A stretch of 64,000 nucleotides of DNA from Gordonia effusa NBRC 100432 (GTDB lineage: Bacteria; Actinomycetota; Actinomycetes; Mycobacteriales; Mycobacteriaceae): contig NZ_BAEH01000054.1 of assembly GCF_000241305.1 (NCBI RefSeq), forward strand, positions 39,666 to 103,665, given 5' to 3'. The notes beneath the pieces are model-generated. The model had not been told where the DNA came from, searched no databases, and saw only the letters and a program-made list of their open reading frames with translations. This document shows, one piece after another, positions 45,980-55,386 of the stretch. Position numbers and translations under genes: made by a program. Each line of letters starts with the position of its first letter. The first letter of the stretch is position 1.

Positions 45980-47607
45980 CGAGCATCTGCCCTGATCTCG
46001 GTGTCGCCGACGCCGATGTCGCCGAAGATCGTCTGCCCGGACGAAACAGTGGCCACACAGGTCGGCAGTGTCGCGCCCGGTGCGACGTCGGGCAGTGACG
46101 GCACCCTCGAGCGCGGATCGGTAGACCAGCGCTGCACTTTCTCGTCTGAACCCGCGACCACGAAATCGTCGACCTCCCAGATCGAATAGTGCGCGGGCGC
46201 CCCGGGTACCAACGTGCCGGTTACTCCGTCGTTGATACCCGCCGCACGCCAGCCGCCTCGTGTGCACGCCGCGAATGCTGCTCGAGCTGAAACGGCGCTA
46301 CTTGGTGTGTGATGATGCACCGCGGCGCGGATGGTCGCCCAGGGTGATATCGCGGTGACGGGTGCGTCAGACGAAAACGACAGTGCCACACCAGTTTTCG
46401 CGAGCATGGCAAAGTCGTTCATCGCCGCGGCACGATCACCGAGACGCTTGGCGTACAGCGCGTCGGCGCCTCCCCAGGCGGCGTCGAAGCCCGGCTGCAT
46501 ACTGGCGATGACTCCGCAGCGCGCCAGCGTCTGGGCCTGTCCGGCGGAGGTCATCTCGGCATGTTCGACGCGATGGGCGCACCTCGCGATTGTCGCGGTC
46601 GGCACCTGTTCTGCCAGCCGCTCCAGCGCGGCCACGACGATCGTCATCGCTGCATCGCCGATGACATGAAAGCCGGCCTGGATCCCCGCCCGCGTGCATG
46701 CCTCGAGATGGTCGTACACCTGCTCGGCGTCGAGGAAACCGACCCCGCGCGTGTCCGGCGCGTCGGCGTAGGGCTCACTTAGCAACGCCGTGTGCGAGCC
46801 CAGCGAGCCGTCGACGAAAAGATCGCCGGCAAGCCCGTGGGCGCCGGTATCGGCGAGGAGCGCAGTGGCCTGCTCGGCGGAGCCGACCGGAGCCCCCCAC
46901 AGTCGGCGCACCGCGACCGAATGCTGAACCTTCGCGAGCTCACCGAAATCGTCGAGCCCGGAAATCTCCGGTCCACCGTTCTCGTGCACCGCGACGATTC
47001 CCTGAGCCGCGCAATGATCGAGTGCCGCACTCTGGGCACGTACCCGCTGCGCGGGGGTAAGGGATGCGCGCGCCCTGGTACGCACCAGGTGATGCGCGGC
47101 GCCGGTGAGTAAACCGTCACCGGTGAACCCAGGCTGGGCAGCGAGATCGTCGACCGCGGCGCGCAACGCCGACGACGCCAGTGCCGAATGTTCGTCGACC
47201 CGTGCCAGATAGACCGGCCGATCGCCGACGACGGCGTCGATCTGGGCGGTGGTCGCGGTATCGGACCACTCCGAATCATCCCAACCGCCGGTGACCACTA
47301 CCGCGTCGCGCGGTTGATCGGCCACGAGGATGCGCAAACGTGCTAGCAAATCCGCGCCGGAGGTGGCGTCGGAAAGAATCCGATCGTCCAGCGCCAGGCC
47401 GACCGACGTCAGGTGTACATGCGAGTCGACGAACGCGGGTGCGACGAACCGTCCAGCCAGGTCGATGACCTCGGCGTCGGGATGCAATGCGACGCCGACG
47501 GCGTCGGAACCCACCCACACGACGACACCGTCGGTGACCGCCAACGCGGTGGCGTCCGGCGAAGCCGGGGTATAGACGTGACCGGAGACCAGCAGTTGGG
47601 TAGCCAT
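45976..47607 (-). CDS. Amidohydrolase family protein (Rv2052c-like)
   Basis: The 543-residue protein has the metal-binding DSHVHL near residue 62, the typical H-rich HVIGDAAMT and HRVEHAEM segments near 320-370, and the SSDAPVT loop near 445, as in YtcJ-type imidazolonepropionase-like amidohydrolases. The substrate is unknown. It lies between fxsA and lnt as in M. tuberculosis. The ATG at 47607 is preferred to a longer reading with no homology before it. Confidence 0.85.
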   Translation of the reverse strand: MATQLLVSGHVYTPASPDATALAVTDGVVVWVGSDAVGVALHPDAEVIDLAGRFVAPAFVDSHVHLTSVGLALDDRILSDATSGADLLARLRILVADQPRDAVVVTGGWDDSEWSDTATTAQIDAVVGDRPVYLARVDEHSALASSALRAAVDDLAAQPGFTGDGLLTGAAHHLVRTRARASLTPAQRVRAQSAALDHCAAQGIVAVHENGGPEISGLDDFGELAKVQHSVAVRRLWGAPVGSAEQATALLADTGAHGLAGDLFVDGSLGSHTALLSEPYADAPDTRGVGFLDAEQVYDHLEACTRAGIQAGFHVIGDAAMTIVVAALERLAEQVPTATIARCAHRVEHAEMTSAGQAQTLARCGVIASMQPGFDAAWGGADALYAKRLGDRAAAMNDFAMLAKTGVALSFSSDAPVTAISPWATIRAAVHHHTPSSAVSARAAFAACTRGGWRAAGINDGVTGTLVPGAPAHYSIWEVDDFVVAGSDEKVQRWSTDPRSRVPSLPDVAPGATLPTCVATVSSGQTIFGDIGVGDTEIRADAR

Positions 47608-47644
47608 AGGTCTTCTAGTGTGCCGTGCGCGGGCGCGATCGCCC

Positions 47645-48145
47645 TCAGTGCCCCCGCTCGATCTGCGGCTGCGTGACGGCATGCGGGTAATTCGTCGAGT
47701 CGACGACGGTACTCTCCACGAACACCGTGCCATCGACCACTCGGCCCGGCATGACTCCGGTCGCATAAAGGCCAGCCCGGTCGACGGCAGTGGCGAATTT
47801 CCGAGCGCCGAACGCGGCGACGGCGGGAGTCAGCAACCGGCGGACCGGCTTGGCGAGGAGTAGCAGCCCCAGAACCGAGGTCACGATTCCGGGCACGACG
47901 AGCAGCATCGTCGACACGGCCAGCAGCGCGGTGTCGGTCAGTGGCCGGCCGGGCGCGATCTCGTTGCGCGAAGCCCGAGCGAGGTCGCCGAATACCGCGC
48001 GGCCGCGCCGAGCGAGCAGGATCAGCCCGGCTCCGCCGGCGGCGATGGCGATCAGCAGTGCCCAGCCGAAGTTCAGCCACATCGAGAGTCCGACGAATAC
48101 CCCGATCTCGATGACGAGGTAGGCCAGGAAGATGAGGCGTTTCAT
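47645..48145 (-). CDS. fxsA: FxsA family membrane protein
   Basis: The 166-residue protein has three to four membrane segments; the family core begins VIEIGVFVGLSMWLNFGW and runs through PLTDTALLAVSTMLLVVPG. FxsA affects F-exclusion of phage T7 in Escherichia coli; its role in actinobacteria is not known. AAAGGGA about nine bases upstream supports the ATG at 48145. Order fxsA-amidohydrolase-lnt-ppm1 is the mycobacterial one. Confidence 0.88.
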   Translation of the reverse strand: MKRLIFLAYLVIEIGVFVGLSMWLNFGWALLIAIAAGGAGLILLARRGRAVFGDLARASRNEIAPGRPLTDTALLAVSTMLLVVPGIVTSVLGLLLLAKPVRRLLTPAVAAFGARKFATAVDRAGLYATGVMPGRVVDGTVFVESTVVDSTNYPHAVTQPQIERGH

Positions 48146-48282
48146 GTCAGGTGTCCCTTTCGCAGACGTCACGGCCGGTTCCGGTCGTAATGGGCCGGAA
48201 AACACGCCGATATTCTGTCCAACGAACGAGACGCCGGTTTTGCTCCCGGCCGGCGGCTGTGGGTTGCGTTACGTCGGCTGCT

Positions 48283-51200
48283 TTACTCGCCGCGCCCTTC
48301 GATATCACCCTCGGTTTCCAGGTATACCCGGCGCAGATCGTTGAGCATCTGCTCGGGCGGTGCCTGCCACATCTTGCGTTCGACTGCTTCGAGGAGCCGT
48401 TCGGCAATGCCGTGCAGGGCCCACGGATTGGACTGCGCCATGAACTTCTGATTGGTCTCGTCGAGCACATAGGACTCGGTGAGCTTCTCGTACATCCAGT
48501 CCGCGACGACGTCGGTAGTGGCGTCGTAGCCGAAGAGATAATCGACCGTTGCCGCCATCTCGAACGCGCCCTTGTAGCCATGCCGCTGCATCGCCGAGAT
48601 CCATCGCGGGTTGACGACTCGGGCCCGGAACACCCGACTGGTCTCCTCCGACAGCGTGCGCGTGCGTACCGCGTCCGGCCGGGTCGAATCGCCGATATAC
48701 GCCTCCGGCGCCGAACCGGTGAGTGCGCGCACGGTCGCGACCATGCCACCGTGGTACTGGAAGTAGTCATCGGAGTCGGCGATGTCGTGCTCGCGGGTAT
48801 CGGTGTTCTTGGCCGCCACCGCGATTCGCCGATACGCCGATCGCATGTCGTCGACCGCCGCCACGCCGTCGAGTCCACGGCCGTAGGCGTAACCACCCCA
48901 CTCGGTATAGACCTGGGCGAGGTCGGCGTCGCTGCGCCACTGCTGCGAGTCGATCAGCTCCAGCAGGCCCGCGCCGTAGGTACCCGGTTTGGAACCGAAG
49001 ACCCGCGTGGTCGCCCGACGTCGGTCGCCATGGTCGGCCAGTGCCTCACCGACGTGAGCGGCGACGTAGTTCTGCTCAGCGGGCTCATCAGCGCCCGCCG
49101 CGAGCGCCACGGCATCGTCGAGCATCGCGACTACATGCGGGAAAGCATCCCGGAAGAAGCCGGAGATCCGGACGGTCACGTCGATACGCGGGCGGCCCAA
49201 TTCTGCGGTATCAATCAGTTCCAAGTCGACGACGCGTCGAGACGCTTCATCCCAGATCGGCGAAACTCCAAGCAACGCAAGCACTTCGGCGACATCGTCA
49301 CCGGAGGTTCGCATCGCCGAGGTGCCCCAGACTGAGAGTCCGACGGATTTGGGATATTCGTCGTGGTCGGCGAGATAGCGCTCGATGAGCGAGTCGGCCA
49401 TCGCCCGACCGGTCTCCCACGCGAGGCGGCTCGGCACCGCCTTGGGGTCGACCGAGTAGAAATTCCGACCGGTCGGCAACACGTTGATCAGACCGCGTAG
49501 CGGTGAACCACTTGGCCCGGCCGGGATGAATCCCCCATCGAGGGCATGCAGCACCCGATCGATTTCCGCGGTCGTCTGACGTAGACGCGGAACTACCTCG
49601 GTTGCCGCGAAGGTGAGAATATCGGCGACGGCGGCCGGGTGGCTCGCTGCCGCTTCGGCCACCGCCGATGCGGTCCAGTTCCCCGCGGCGCAGCGTGAAA
49701 CCAGTTCGCGTGCGACAGCTTCGGTGGCATCGACGCCGGATCGATCGACGTCGGCGCCCGATACGCTCTCGTCGAGCCCGAGGGCTTCCCGAAGTCCCGG
49801 TAGAGCCGACGTGCCGCCCCAGAGTTGGCGGGCACGCAGCATCGCCAGCACCAGATCGGTCTCCGCCTCCCCCGCCGGCGCCGCACCGAGGATGTGCAGC
49901 CCGTCGCGGATCTGGACGTCCTTGATCTCACATAGCCAGCCGTCGACGTGCAGCAGCATGTCGTCGAAGACTTCTTCGTCGGGGCGCTGCGCCAGCCCCA
50001 GATCGTGGTTCATCTTGGCCGCCGTCAGTAAGGTCCATATCTGTTGCCGAATCGCTGGCAGTTTCGCCGGATCCAGAGCGGAGATGTTGGCGTGTTCGTC
50101 GAGGAGCTGTTCGAGGCGGGCGATATCACCGTAGGACTCCGCGCGCGCCATCGGCGGAATGAGGTGATCGACGAGGATCGCGTGCGCCCGGCGCTTTGCC
50201 TGCGTTCCCTCCCCCGGGTCGTTAACCAGGAACGGGTAGATCAGCGGGAGCTCGCCGAGGGCGGCGTCGGTGCCGCATTCGGCAGACATACCAAGGGTTT
50301 TGCCGGGCAACCATTCCAGATTGCCGTGTTTGCCGACGTGGACCACGGCGTCCGCGCCGAAACCCCAGTCCTGATCGGCGAGCCACCGATAGCAGGCAAG
50401 GTAATGGTGGCTCGGTGGGAGGTCGGGGTCGTGGTAGATCGCAACCGGCTTTTCACCGAACCCGCGCGGCGGCTGCACCATGAGGACGATATTGCCGAAA
50501 GTCATTGCCGCGACGACGATATCGCCGTCGGGGTTAACCGAGCGGTCGACGAAGAGTTCGCCTGGCGCCGGACCCCAGTGTTCGTCAACAGCGTCGCGCA
50601 GACCGCTGGGGAGCGTAGCGAACCACTTTCGGTAGTCGGCCGCGGCGACGCGAATCGGGTTGGCCGCCAAGGTTTCTTCGGTCAGCCAATTCGGATCTTG
50701 GCCGCCGGCGGCGATCAGCGCGTGCATCAGGGCATCGGAATCATCCTGCGCCAGACCAGGAATAGCGTCGTCACCGTCTACTGGTCCAATGTCGTAGCCG
50801 GCTTCACGCAGCGCGTCGAGCAGTCGGAGCAGGCTTTTCGGCGTATCGAGACCGACGGCGTTGCCAATGCGGGCGTGTTTGGTCGGATAAGCCGAGAGCA
50901 ACATGCCAATTCGACGTTGTGCGGCCGGGATTTTCCCGAGTCGCGCGTGGCGGACGGCGATGCCGGCGACTCGAGCGCAGCGCTCGACGTCGGGTTGATA
51001 CCAGGGCAGGCCGTTCTCGTCGAATTCTTTGAACGAGAACGGAACGGTGATGATGCGGCCGTCGAACTCGGGTACCGCGACCTGGCTGGCGACATCGAGT
51101 GGTGACATGCCGTCGTCGTTAGCGGCCCAGTCATCCCGCGATCCGGTGAGGCATAGACCTTGAAGGATCGGAATATCCAGGGCGGCAAGACGTTCGATAT

Positions 51201-51954
51201 TCCATGCCTCGTCGTCGCCGCCGGCGGATGCGGTCGCCGGGGTGGTACCACCCGCTGCGAGCACCGTTACGATCAACGCGTCGGCGGTTCCGAGTAGGTC
51301 AATGAGTTCGTCGGGTGCGGTGCGCAACGATGCGCAGAACACCGGAATCGCACGGGCACCAGCGGATTCTATTGCGGCACAAAGCGCCTCGACGTAACGG
51401 GTATTACCGGCCAGATGTTGCGCTCGGTAGTACAGCACGGCGACGGTTGGTGCGTCGCCGTCTACCGTGCTGGCCTCCCGTTCCAGAACTCCCCACGACG
51501 GCGTTTGGACTGGCTCACTGAATCCGAGTCCGGTGAATAGCACGGTGTCGGACAAGAAGTTGTAGGCGTTCGCGAAGTTCTCGACGCCGCCTGCCGCCAA
51601 GTAGTTGTGCGCCTGTGCGACAACGCCGGCCGGCAGATTGGACAGGGCCATCAGATCCGGATCAGGTGAGAGTTCGCCAGACAAGACGACGACAGGTTTA
51701 GCCAGTGCCAACACGGCGTCGAGTCCGTCCTCCCACGCGCGTTTGCCGCCGAGGATGCGCACGACGATCAAGTCGGCGTCGGCCGCCAGCGCGGGAATGT
51801 CGTCGACCAGTATCCGGGACGGATTTGCCCCGGTGAATGGTGGTCGTTCTCCGCCGATCCGATCGGTGACCGCCGCCGCGGTGATGAGGTCGGTATCCGA
51901 CGTGGACAGCAGCAGGATCTGTGCGGTGCGCGAATCTTGGACGGTGTCAGTCAT
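48283..51954 (-). CDS. cobN: Cobaltochelatase subunit CobN
   Basis: The 1223-residue subunit of aerobic cobaltochelatase inserts Co2+ into hydrogenobyrinate a,c-diamide with ATP. Its length is normal. Recognisable pieces are VHVGKHGNLEWLPGK near residue 550, DPGEGTQAKRRAHA near 590 and the C-terminal KLTESYVLDETNQKFMAQSNPWAL, typical of the chelatase/CobN-Mg-chelatase H family. No CobS/CobT partner lies in the window. ATG at 51954 is used; a GTG nine bases upstream (51963) is equally open and would suit a leaderless transcript. The start is divergent from cobG. Confidence 0.93.
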   Translation of the reverse strand: MTDTVQDSRTAQILLLSTSDTDLITAAAVTDRIGGERPPFTGANPSRILVDDIPALAADADLIVVRILGGKRAWEDGLDAVLALAKPVVVLSGELSPDPDLMALSNLPAGVVAQAHNYLAAGGVENFANAYNFLSDTVLFTGLGFSEPVQTPSWGVLEREASTVDGDAPTVAVLYYRAQHLAGNTRYVEALCAAIESAGARAIPVFCASLRTAPDELIDLLGTADALIVTVLAAGGTTPATASAGGDDEAWNIERLAALDIPILQGLCLTGSRDDWAANDDGMSPLDVASQVAVPEFDGRIITVPFSFKEFDENGLPWYQPDVERCARVAGIAVRHARLGKIPAAQRRIGMLLSAYPTKHARIGNAVGLDTPKSLLRLLDALREAGYDIGPVDGDDAIPGLAQDDSDALMHALIAAGGQDPNWLTEETLAANPIRVAAADYRKWFATLPSGLRDAVDEHWGPAPGELFVDRSVNPDGDIVVAAMTFGNIVLMVQPPRGFGEKPVAIYHDPDLPPSHHYLACYRWLADQDWGFGADAVVHVGKHGNLEWLPGKTLGMSAECGTDAALGELPLIYPFLVNDPGEGTQAKRRAHAILVDHLIPPMARAESYGDIARLEQLLDEHANISALDPAKLPAIRQQIWTLLTAAKMNHDLGLAQRPDEEVFDDMLLHVDGWLCEIKDVQIRDGLHILGAAPAGEAETDLVLAMLRARQLWGGTSALPGLREALGLDESVSGADVDRSGVDATEAVARELVSRCAAGNWTASAVAEAAASHPAAVADILTFAATEVVPRLRQTTAEIDRVLHALDGGFIPAGPSGSPLRGLINVLPTGRNFYSVDPKAVPSRLAWETGRAMADSLIERYLADHDEYPKSVGLSVWGTSAMRTSGDDVAEVLALLGVSPIWDEASRRVVDLELIDTAELGRPRIDVTVRISGFFRDAFPHVVAMLDDAVALAAGADEPAEQNYVAAHVGEALADHGDRRRATTRVFGSKPGTYGAGLLELIDSQQWRSDADLAQVYTEWGGYAYGRGLDGVAAVDDMRSAYRRIAVAAKNTDTREHDIADSDDYFQYHGGMVATVRALTGSAPEAYIGDSTRPDAVRTRTLSEETSRVFRARVVNPRWISAMQRHGYKGAFEMAATVDYLFGYDATTDVVADWMYEKLTESYVLDETNQKFMAQSNPWALHGIAERLLEAVERKMWQAPPEQMLNDLRRVYLETEGDIEGRGE

Positions 51955-51995
51955 GGTGACCACAACCCTAATAGCGCAGTAGCTAGGCTAGTGAG
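51955..51995. promoter_or_regulatory. Divergent cobN/cobG promoter region
   Basis: About 32-41 bases separate the two starts. TAGGCT (51984-51989) lies about seven bases before the cobG GTG, and TATTAG on the other strand (51973-51968) just before a cobN GTG, so both transcripts may be leaderless. The gap is far too short for a cobalamin riboswitch. Confidence 0.4.
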
Positions 51996-53186
51996 GTGAC
52001 CCTTCGGCCCGAGTCGGCAGCGCAATCCGCGCAACGCAGCGTCGCCGATCGCTGCCCGGGGGTTTTCGCTACTCATTCGGCAGCCGACGGCCCGCTAGCA
52101 CGAATAAGGCTGCCCGGTGGCGCATTGCGAGCCGACCAACTGCAGACCCTCGCCACGGCAGCCGCCGACTATGGGGACGGTTACCTCGAGTTAACCGGCC
52201 GCGGCAATATTCAACTGCGGGCAATCGCCGATGTCGACGCGGTCGCGGCACTGATCGCTGATTCGGGTCTGGTCCACGACTCCACCACCGATCGCCAGCG
52301 CAATATCGTCGCGTCGCCGCTATCCGGCCGAATCGATGGCATCGCCGACATTCGCGCGATTGTGGCCGAACTCGACGATGCCCTGAACTCGGGTGCCGCT
52401 CCTGAATCGTTGTCGCGTCGCTTTTGGTTCGGCCTCGACGCTGGGCACACCGACGTGATCGCGCAACGTCCCGACGTCGCGCTCCTGGCCACTGCCGCCG
52501 ATCAGTTCGACGTGGTGCTCGGCGGCCACCACGTGGGCTCGACGTCGGCGACTGCCGCGGTCGATGTCTTACTCGACGTGGCACGTCAATTCGTTGCCGC
52601 TGCGCCGGACGCGTGGCGTGTCTCCGACATCGACGCCCGACTCTTCGCCGCTATCCGTTCGCGAGTCGCGGCAACACTCGAACCGCCAACTCACGACGAA
52701 CCACTCCGGCCCGCTGTGCGCAGCCCATTGGTCGGGTGGTTCGCCCAAGACGACGGCCGCGTCCTACTGGGAGCGACTACTCCACTGGGGCGGCTCCCGG
52801 CACGGACCGCGGAATTCCTCGCGGCCATCGGTGCCCCGCTGATCGTCACGCCGCACCGGGAGATCGTCATCTGCGACCTTGGCGAAGGTGTCGCCGACAC
52901 GGTGGTCCGAGTTCTCGCGCCGATGGGGTTGATCTTCGACGCCAACTCGCCGTGGACCCTGGCATCGAGTTGTGCGGGAGCCCCTGGCTGTGCAAAGGCG
53001 CTCGCACCGGTACGTGAACACCTCGCGGCGCTGGTCGAATCGACACCCGATGCGATTAGCGAGCCGGAACACTGGGTGGGATGCGAGCGGGCCTGCGGCA
53101 CACCGACGCATGCGCACACGCGGGTCCAGGCGGTACCCGATGGGGCGGACGGGGCGATCACCTATCGTCGAACGCCCATGTCATAG
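51996..53186 (+). CDS. cobG: Precorrin-3B synthase, CobG-type
   Basis: Oxygen-dependent ring-contraction hydroxylase of the aerobic cobalamin route, a relative of sulfite/nitrite reductases. The ferredoxin-like half-domain (YLELTGRGNIQLR) is near residue 65. The C-terminal cysteines SSCAGAPGC and VGCERACG hold the 4Fe-4S/siroheme site. It opens the cobG-cobH-cobIJ operon. Confidence 0.9.
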   Translation: MTLRPESAAQSAQRSVADRCPGVFATHSAADGPLARIRLPGGALRADQLQTLATAAADYGDGYLELTGRGNIQLRAIADVDAVAALIADSGLVHDSTTDRQRNIVASPLSGRIDGIADIRAIVAELDDALNSGAAPESLSRRFWFGLDAGHTDVIAQRPDVALLATAADQFDVVLGGHHVGSTSATAAVDVLLDVARQFVAAAPDAWRVSDIDARLFAAIRSRVAATLEPPTHDEPLRPAVRSPLVGWFAQDDGRVLLGATTPLGRLPARTAEFLAAIGAPLIVTPHREIVICDLGEGVADTVVRVLAPMGLIFDANSPWTLASSCAGAPGCAKALAPVREHLAALVESTPDAISEPEHWVGCERACGTPTHAHTRVQAVPDGADGAITYRRTPMS

Positions 53187-53199
53187 GCTGACTTTCATC

Positions 53200-53832
53200 A
53201 TGAGTGAGCAGTATTCCTATATCCGCGACGGCGCGGAGATCTATCGGCAGTCCTTCGCCACCATCCGCGACGAGTCAGACTTGTCGGCGTTCGACGCCGA
53301 CCTCGCGACGGTGGTCGTGCGGATGATTCACGCATGTGGCCAACCAGATCTCACCGGCGATGTGCGGGCCAGCACCGGACTCGTCGCCGCCGCGCGCAGT
53401 GCGCTCGCCGCGGGTGCTCCGATTCTCTGCGACGCGAATATGGTCGCATCCGGCGTAACGCGAACGCGATTGCCTGCCGACAACACGGTTCGTTGCTTCC
53501 TGGGTTCACCCGGCTTGGCTGAGCTAGCCGCTGAGTTGGATACCACCCGAACGGCCGCCGCTGTCGAGTTGTGGCGACCCCAACTCGACGGGGCCGTCGT
53601 CGCTATCGGCAATGCGCCGACGGCTCTATTCGCTCTGCTCGAGTTGATCGACGCCGGTGGTCCGAAACCGGCCGCGATCGTCGGCGCGCCAGTGGGTTTC
53701 ATCGGCGCGGCTGAATCCTGCGACGCATTGGCGGCGCGCACCGATGTCGAATTTCTCACCGTTCTCGGTCGGCGCGGCGGTTCGGCCATCACCGCCGCCG
53801 CCCTCAACGCACTCGCGAGTCCAGTCGAATGA
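53200..53832 (+). CDS. cobH: Precorrin-8X methylmutase
   Basis: The 210-residue enzyme moves the C11 methyl to C12 giving hydrogenobyrinate. It has the active-site histidine in VVRMIHACGQ near residue 43 and the conserved SGVTRTRL and PVGFIGAAESC stretches. The start at 53200 follows cobG by 13 bases, and the stop overlaps the next ATG. Longer frames upstream lie in cobG. Confidence 0.94.
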   Translation: MSEQYSYIRDGAEIYRQSFATIRDESDLSAFDADLATVVVRMIHACGQPDLTGDVRASTGLVAAARSALAAGAPILCDANMVASGVTRTRLPADNTVRCFLGSPGLAELAAELDTTRTAAAVELWRPQLDGAVVAIGNAPTALFALLELIDAGGPKPAAIVGAPVGFIGAAESCDALAARTDVEFLTVLGRRGGSAITAAALNALASPVE

Positions 53833-55349
53833 GCGGAACGCTATGGGGTGTCGGCCTCGGTCCCGGCGACAGCGAACTAGTCACCGTCAAGGCCGCCCGG
53901 GTGATCGGTGCGGCGGATGTGATCGCGTATCACTGTGCGCGCCACGGACGTAGCATCGCGCGCGGCGTTGCCGAACCCTATCTGTCGCCCGGACAGATAG
54001 AAGAACGACTGATGTATCCGGTGACTGTTGAGACGACGGACCATCCCGGCGGATACGCCGGCGCGCTCGCCGACTTCTACGCTGAGAGTGCGGAACGGCT
54101 GGCCGTGCATTTGGCCGCTGGTCGCGATGTCGTGGTGCTCGCAGAGGGTGACCCGCTGTTCTTCAGTTCGTATATGCACATGCACAAACGCCTGGCCCCC
54201 CGGTTTCACGCGGAGATTATTCCCGGGGTGACATCAGTGTCCGCCGCTTCGGCTGCCATCGGCATTCCGCTTGTCGAGGGCGAGGAGAATCTTACCGTTC
54301 TGCCGGGGACAGCACCCAAGGCCGAACTCGTCGCTGCCTTACGCGCGGGACACGCGCTGGCAATAATGAAGCTGGGCCGCACTTTCCCGACTGTTGTTGC
54401 CGCACTTGAGGAATCAGGCCGGTTGGACGAAGCCTGGTATGTCGAACGAGCGTCGACCTCGCAACAGCGAGTAGCCCGCGTCGTCGACGTCGACCCGACA
54501 TCGGTGCCGTACTTCTCTCTCATCGTGGTGCCCTCGCCGCTCAATCAGGGTTGGACGGATGACGCACCAACCCCGGCACGAGGACCGGTCGCACCCGGCG
54601 CTGTCACCGTTGTCGGGCTTGGTCCCGGGGGCGACACCCAAACAACGCCGCAGGTCGCCGCGGCACTCGCCGAAGCGACCGATCTGATCGGTTACAAGAC
54701 CTATCTGGCCCGGGTTACCGCGCGGCCCGGCCAGCGGGTTCACGCGAGCGACAACCAGGTCGAATCCGAACGCGCCGAATTCGCGTTGAGTCTGGCGCAG
54801 CGCGGTGCACGAGTCGCTGTGGTGTCATCGGGTGATCCGGGGATCTTCGCGATGGCGACTGCCGTCGCCGAGATTGCTGCCGAACCTCGCTGGCACGACG
54901 TCGCCGTCCGGGTACTGCCCGGCGTAACCGCGGCGACCGCAGTCGCCGCTGCTTTCGGCGCTCCCCTGGGCCACGATCTCGCGATCATCTCGCTGTCGGA
55001 CCGGTTGAAGCCGTGGGAGGTTATCGCTCAGCGGATCCGCTCGGCGGTGACCGCCGATCTCGCCGTGGCTATCTACAATCCGGGGTCGTCGCAGCGAACG
55101 TGGCAGGTCGGGGAATTGAAAACACTTCTCCAGCAACATCTTCCGGGTGATCGAGTGGTACTGCTCGGCCGCGACGTCGGTGGACCGACGCAATCACAGA
55201 CCGTCACCACCGTCGACGATTTGGATCCGGCGCAGGTCGATATGCGGACCCTGATCATCATCGGATCTTCGACGACGCGGGTCGTACGCCGAACAGGCGG
55301 GGACCTGGTCTTTACTCCCCGCCACTACCCTTCGGAAAACCGCACCTGA
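53829..55349 (+). CDS. cobIJ: Fused precorrin-2 C20- and precorrin-3B C17-methyltransferase (CobIJ)
   Basis: Two SAM-dependent tetrapyrrole methylase domains form one chain of 506 residues: residues 1-240 are CobI (LWGVGLGPGDSELVTVKA; VVVLAEGDPLFFSSYMHMH), residues about 255-500 are CobJ (VTVVGLGPGGDTQTTPQ; VAVVSSGDPGIFAMA). The fusion and length are those of M. tuberculosis CobIJ. The ATG overlaps the cobH stop (ATGA). Confidence 0.94.
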   Translation: MSGTLWGVGLGPGDSELVTVKAARVIGAADVIAYHCARHGRSIARGVAEPYLSPGQIEERLMYPVTVETTDHPGGYAGALADFYAESAERLAVHLAAGRDVVVLAEGDPLFFSSYMHMHKRLAPRFHAEIIPGVTSVSAASAAIGIPLVEGEENLTVLPGTAPKAELVAALRAGHALAIMKLGRTFPTVVAALEESGRLDEAWYVERASTSQQRVARVVDVDPTSVPYFSLIVVPSPLNQGWTDDAPTPARGPVAPGAVTVVGLGPGGDTQTTPQVAAALAEATDLIGYKTYLARVTARPGQRVHASDNQVESERAEFALSLAQRGARVAVVSSGDPGIFAMATAVAEIAAEPRWHDVAVRVLPGVTAATAVAAAFGAPLGHDLAIISLSDRLKPWEVIAQRIRSAVTADLAVAIYNPGSSQRTWQVGELKTLLQQHLPGDRVVLLGRDVGGPTQSQTVTTVDDLDPAQVDMRTLIIIGSSTTRVVRRTGGDLVFTPRHYPSENRT

Positions 55350-55355
55350 TTGACC

Positions 55356-55380
55356 CACCGAGGGCACCCTGCCCTCGGTG
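55356..55380. terminator. Stem-loop between convergent cobIJ and cobK
   Basis: CACCGAGGGCA and TGCCCTCGGTG pair over 11 bases around CCC, seven bases after the cobIJ stop. There is only a short T-poor tail. The 7-bp core repeats the stem at 24281-24297. Confidence 0.7.
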
Positions 55381-55386
55381 TCGTTG

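Noticed and set aside
48146..48282. Possible riboswitch or terminator region between fxsA and cobN
   Set aside because: It lies after the cobN stop and before fxsA; I could not find a B12-box-like or T-tailed hairpin pattern in it.
48151..49335. A 394-residue plus-strand frame opposite the 3' end of cobN
   Set aside because: The opposite strand codes for conserved CobN sequence; this frame shows no family similarity.
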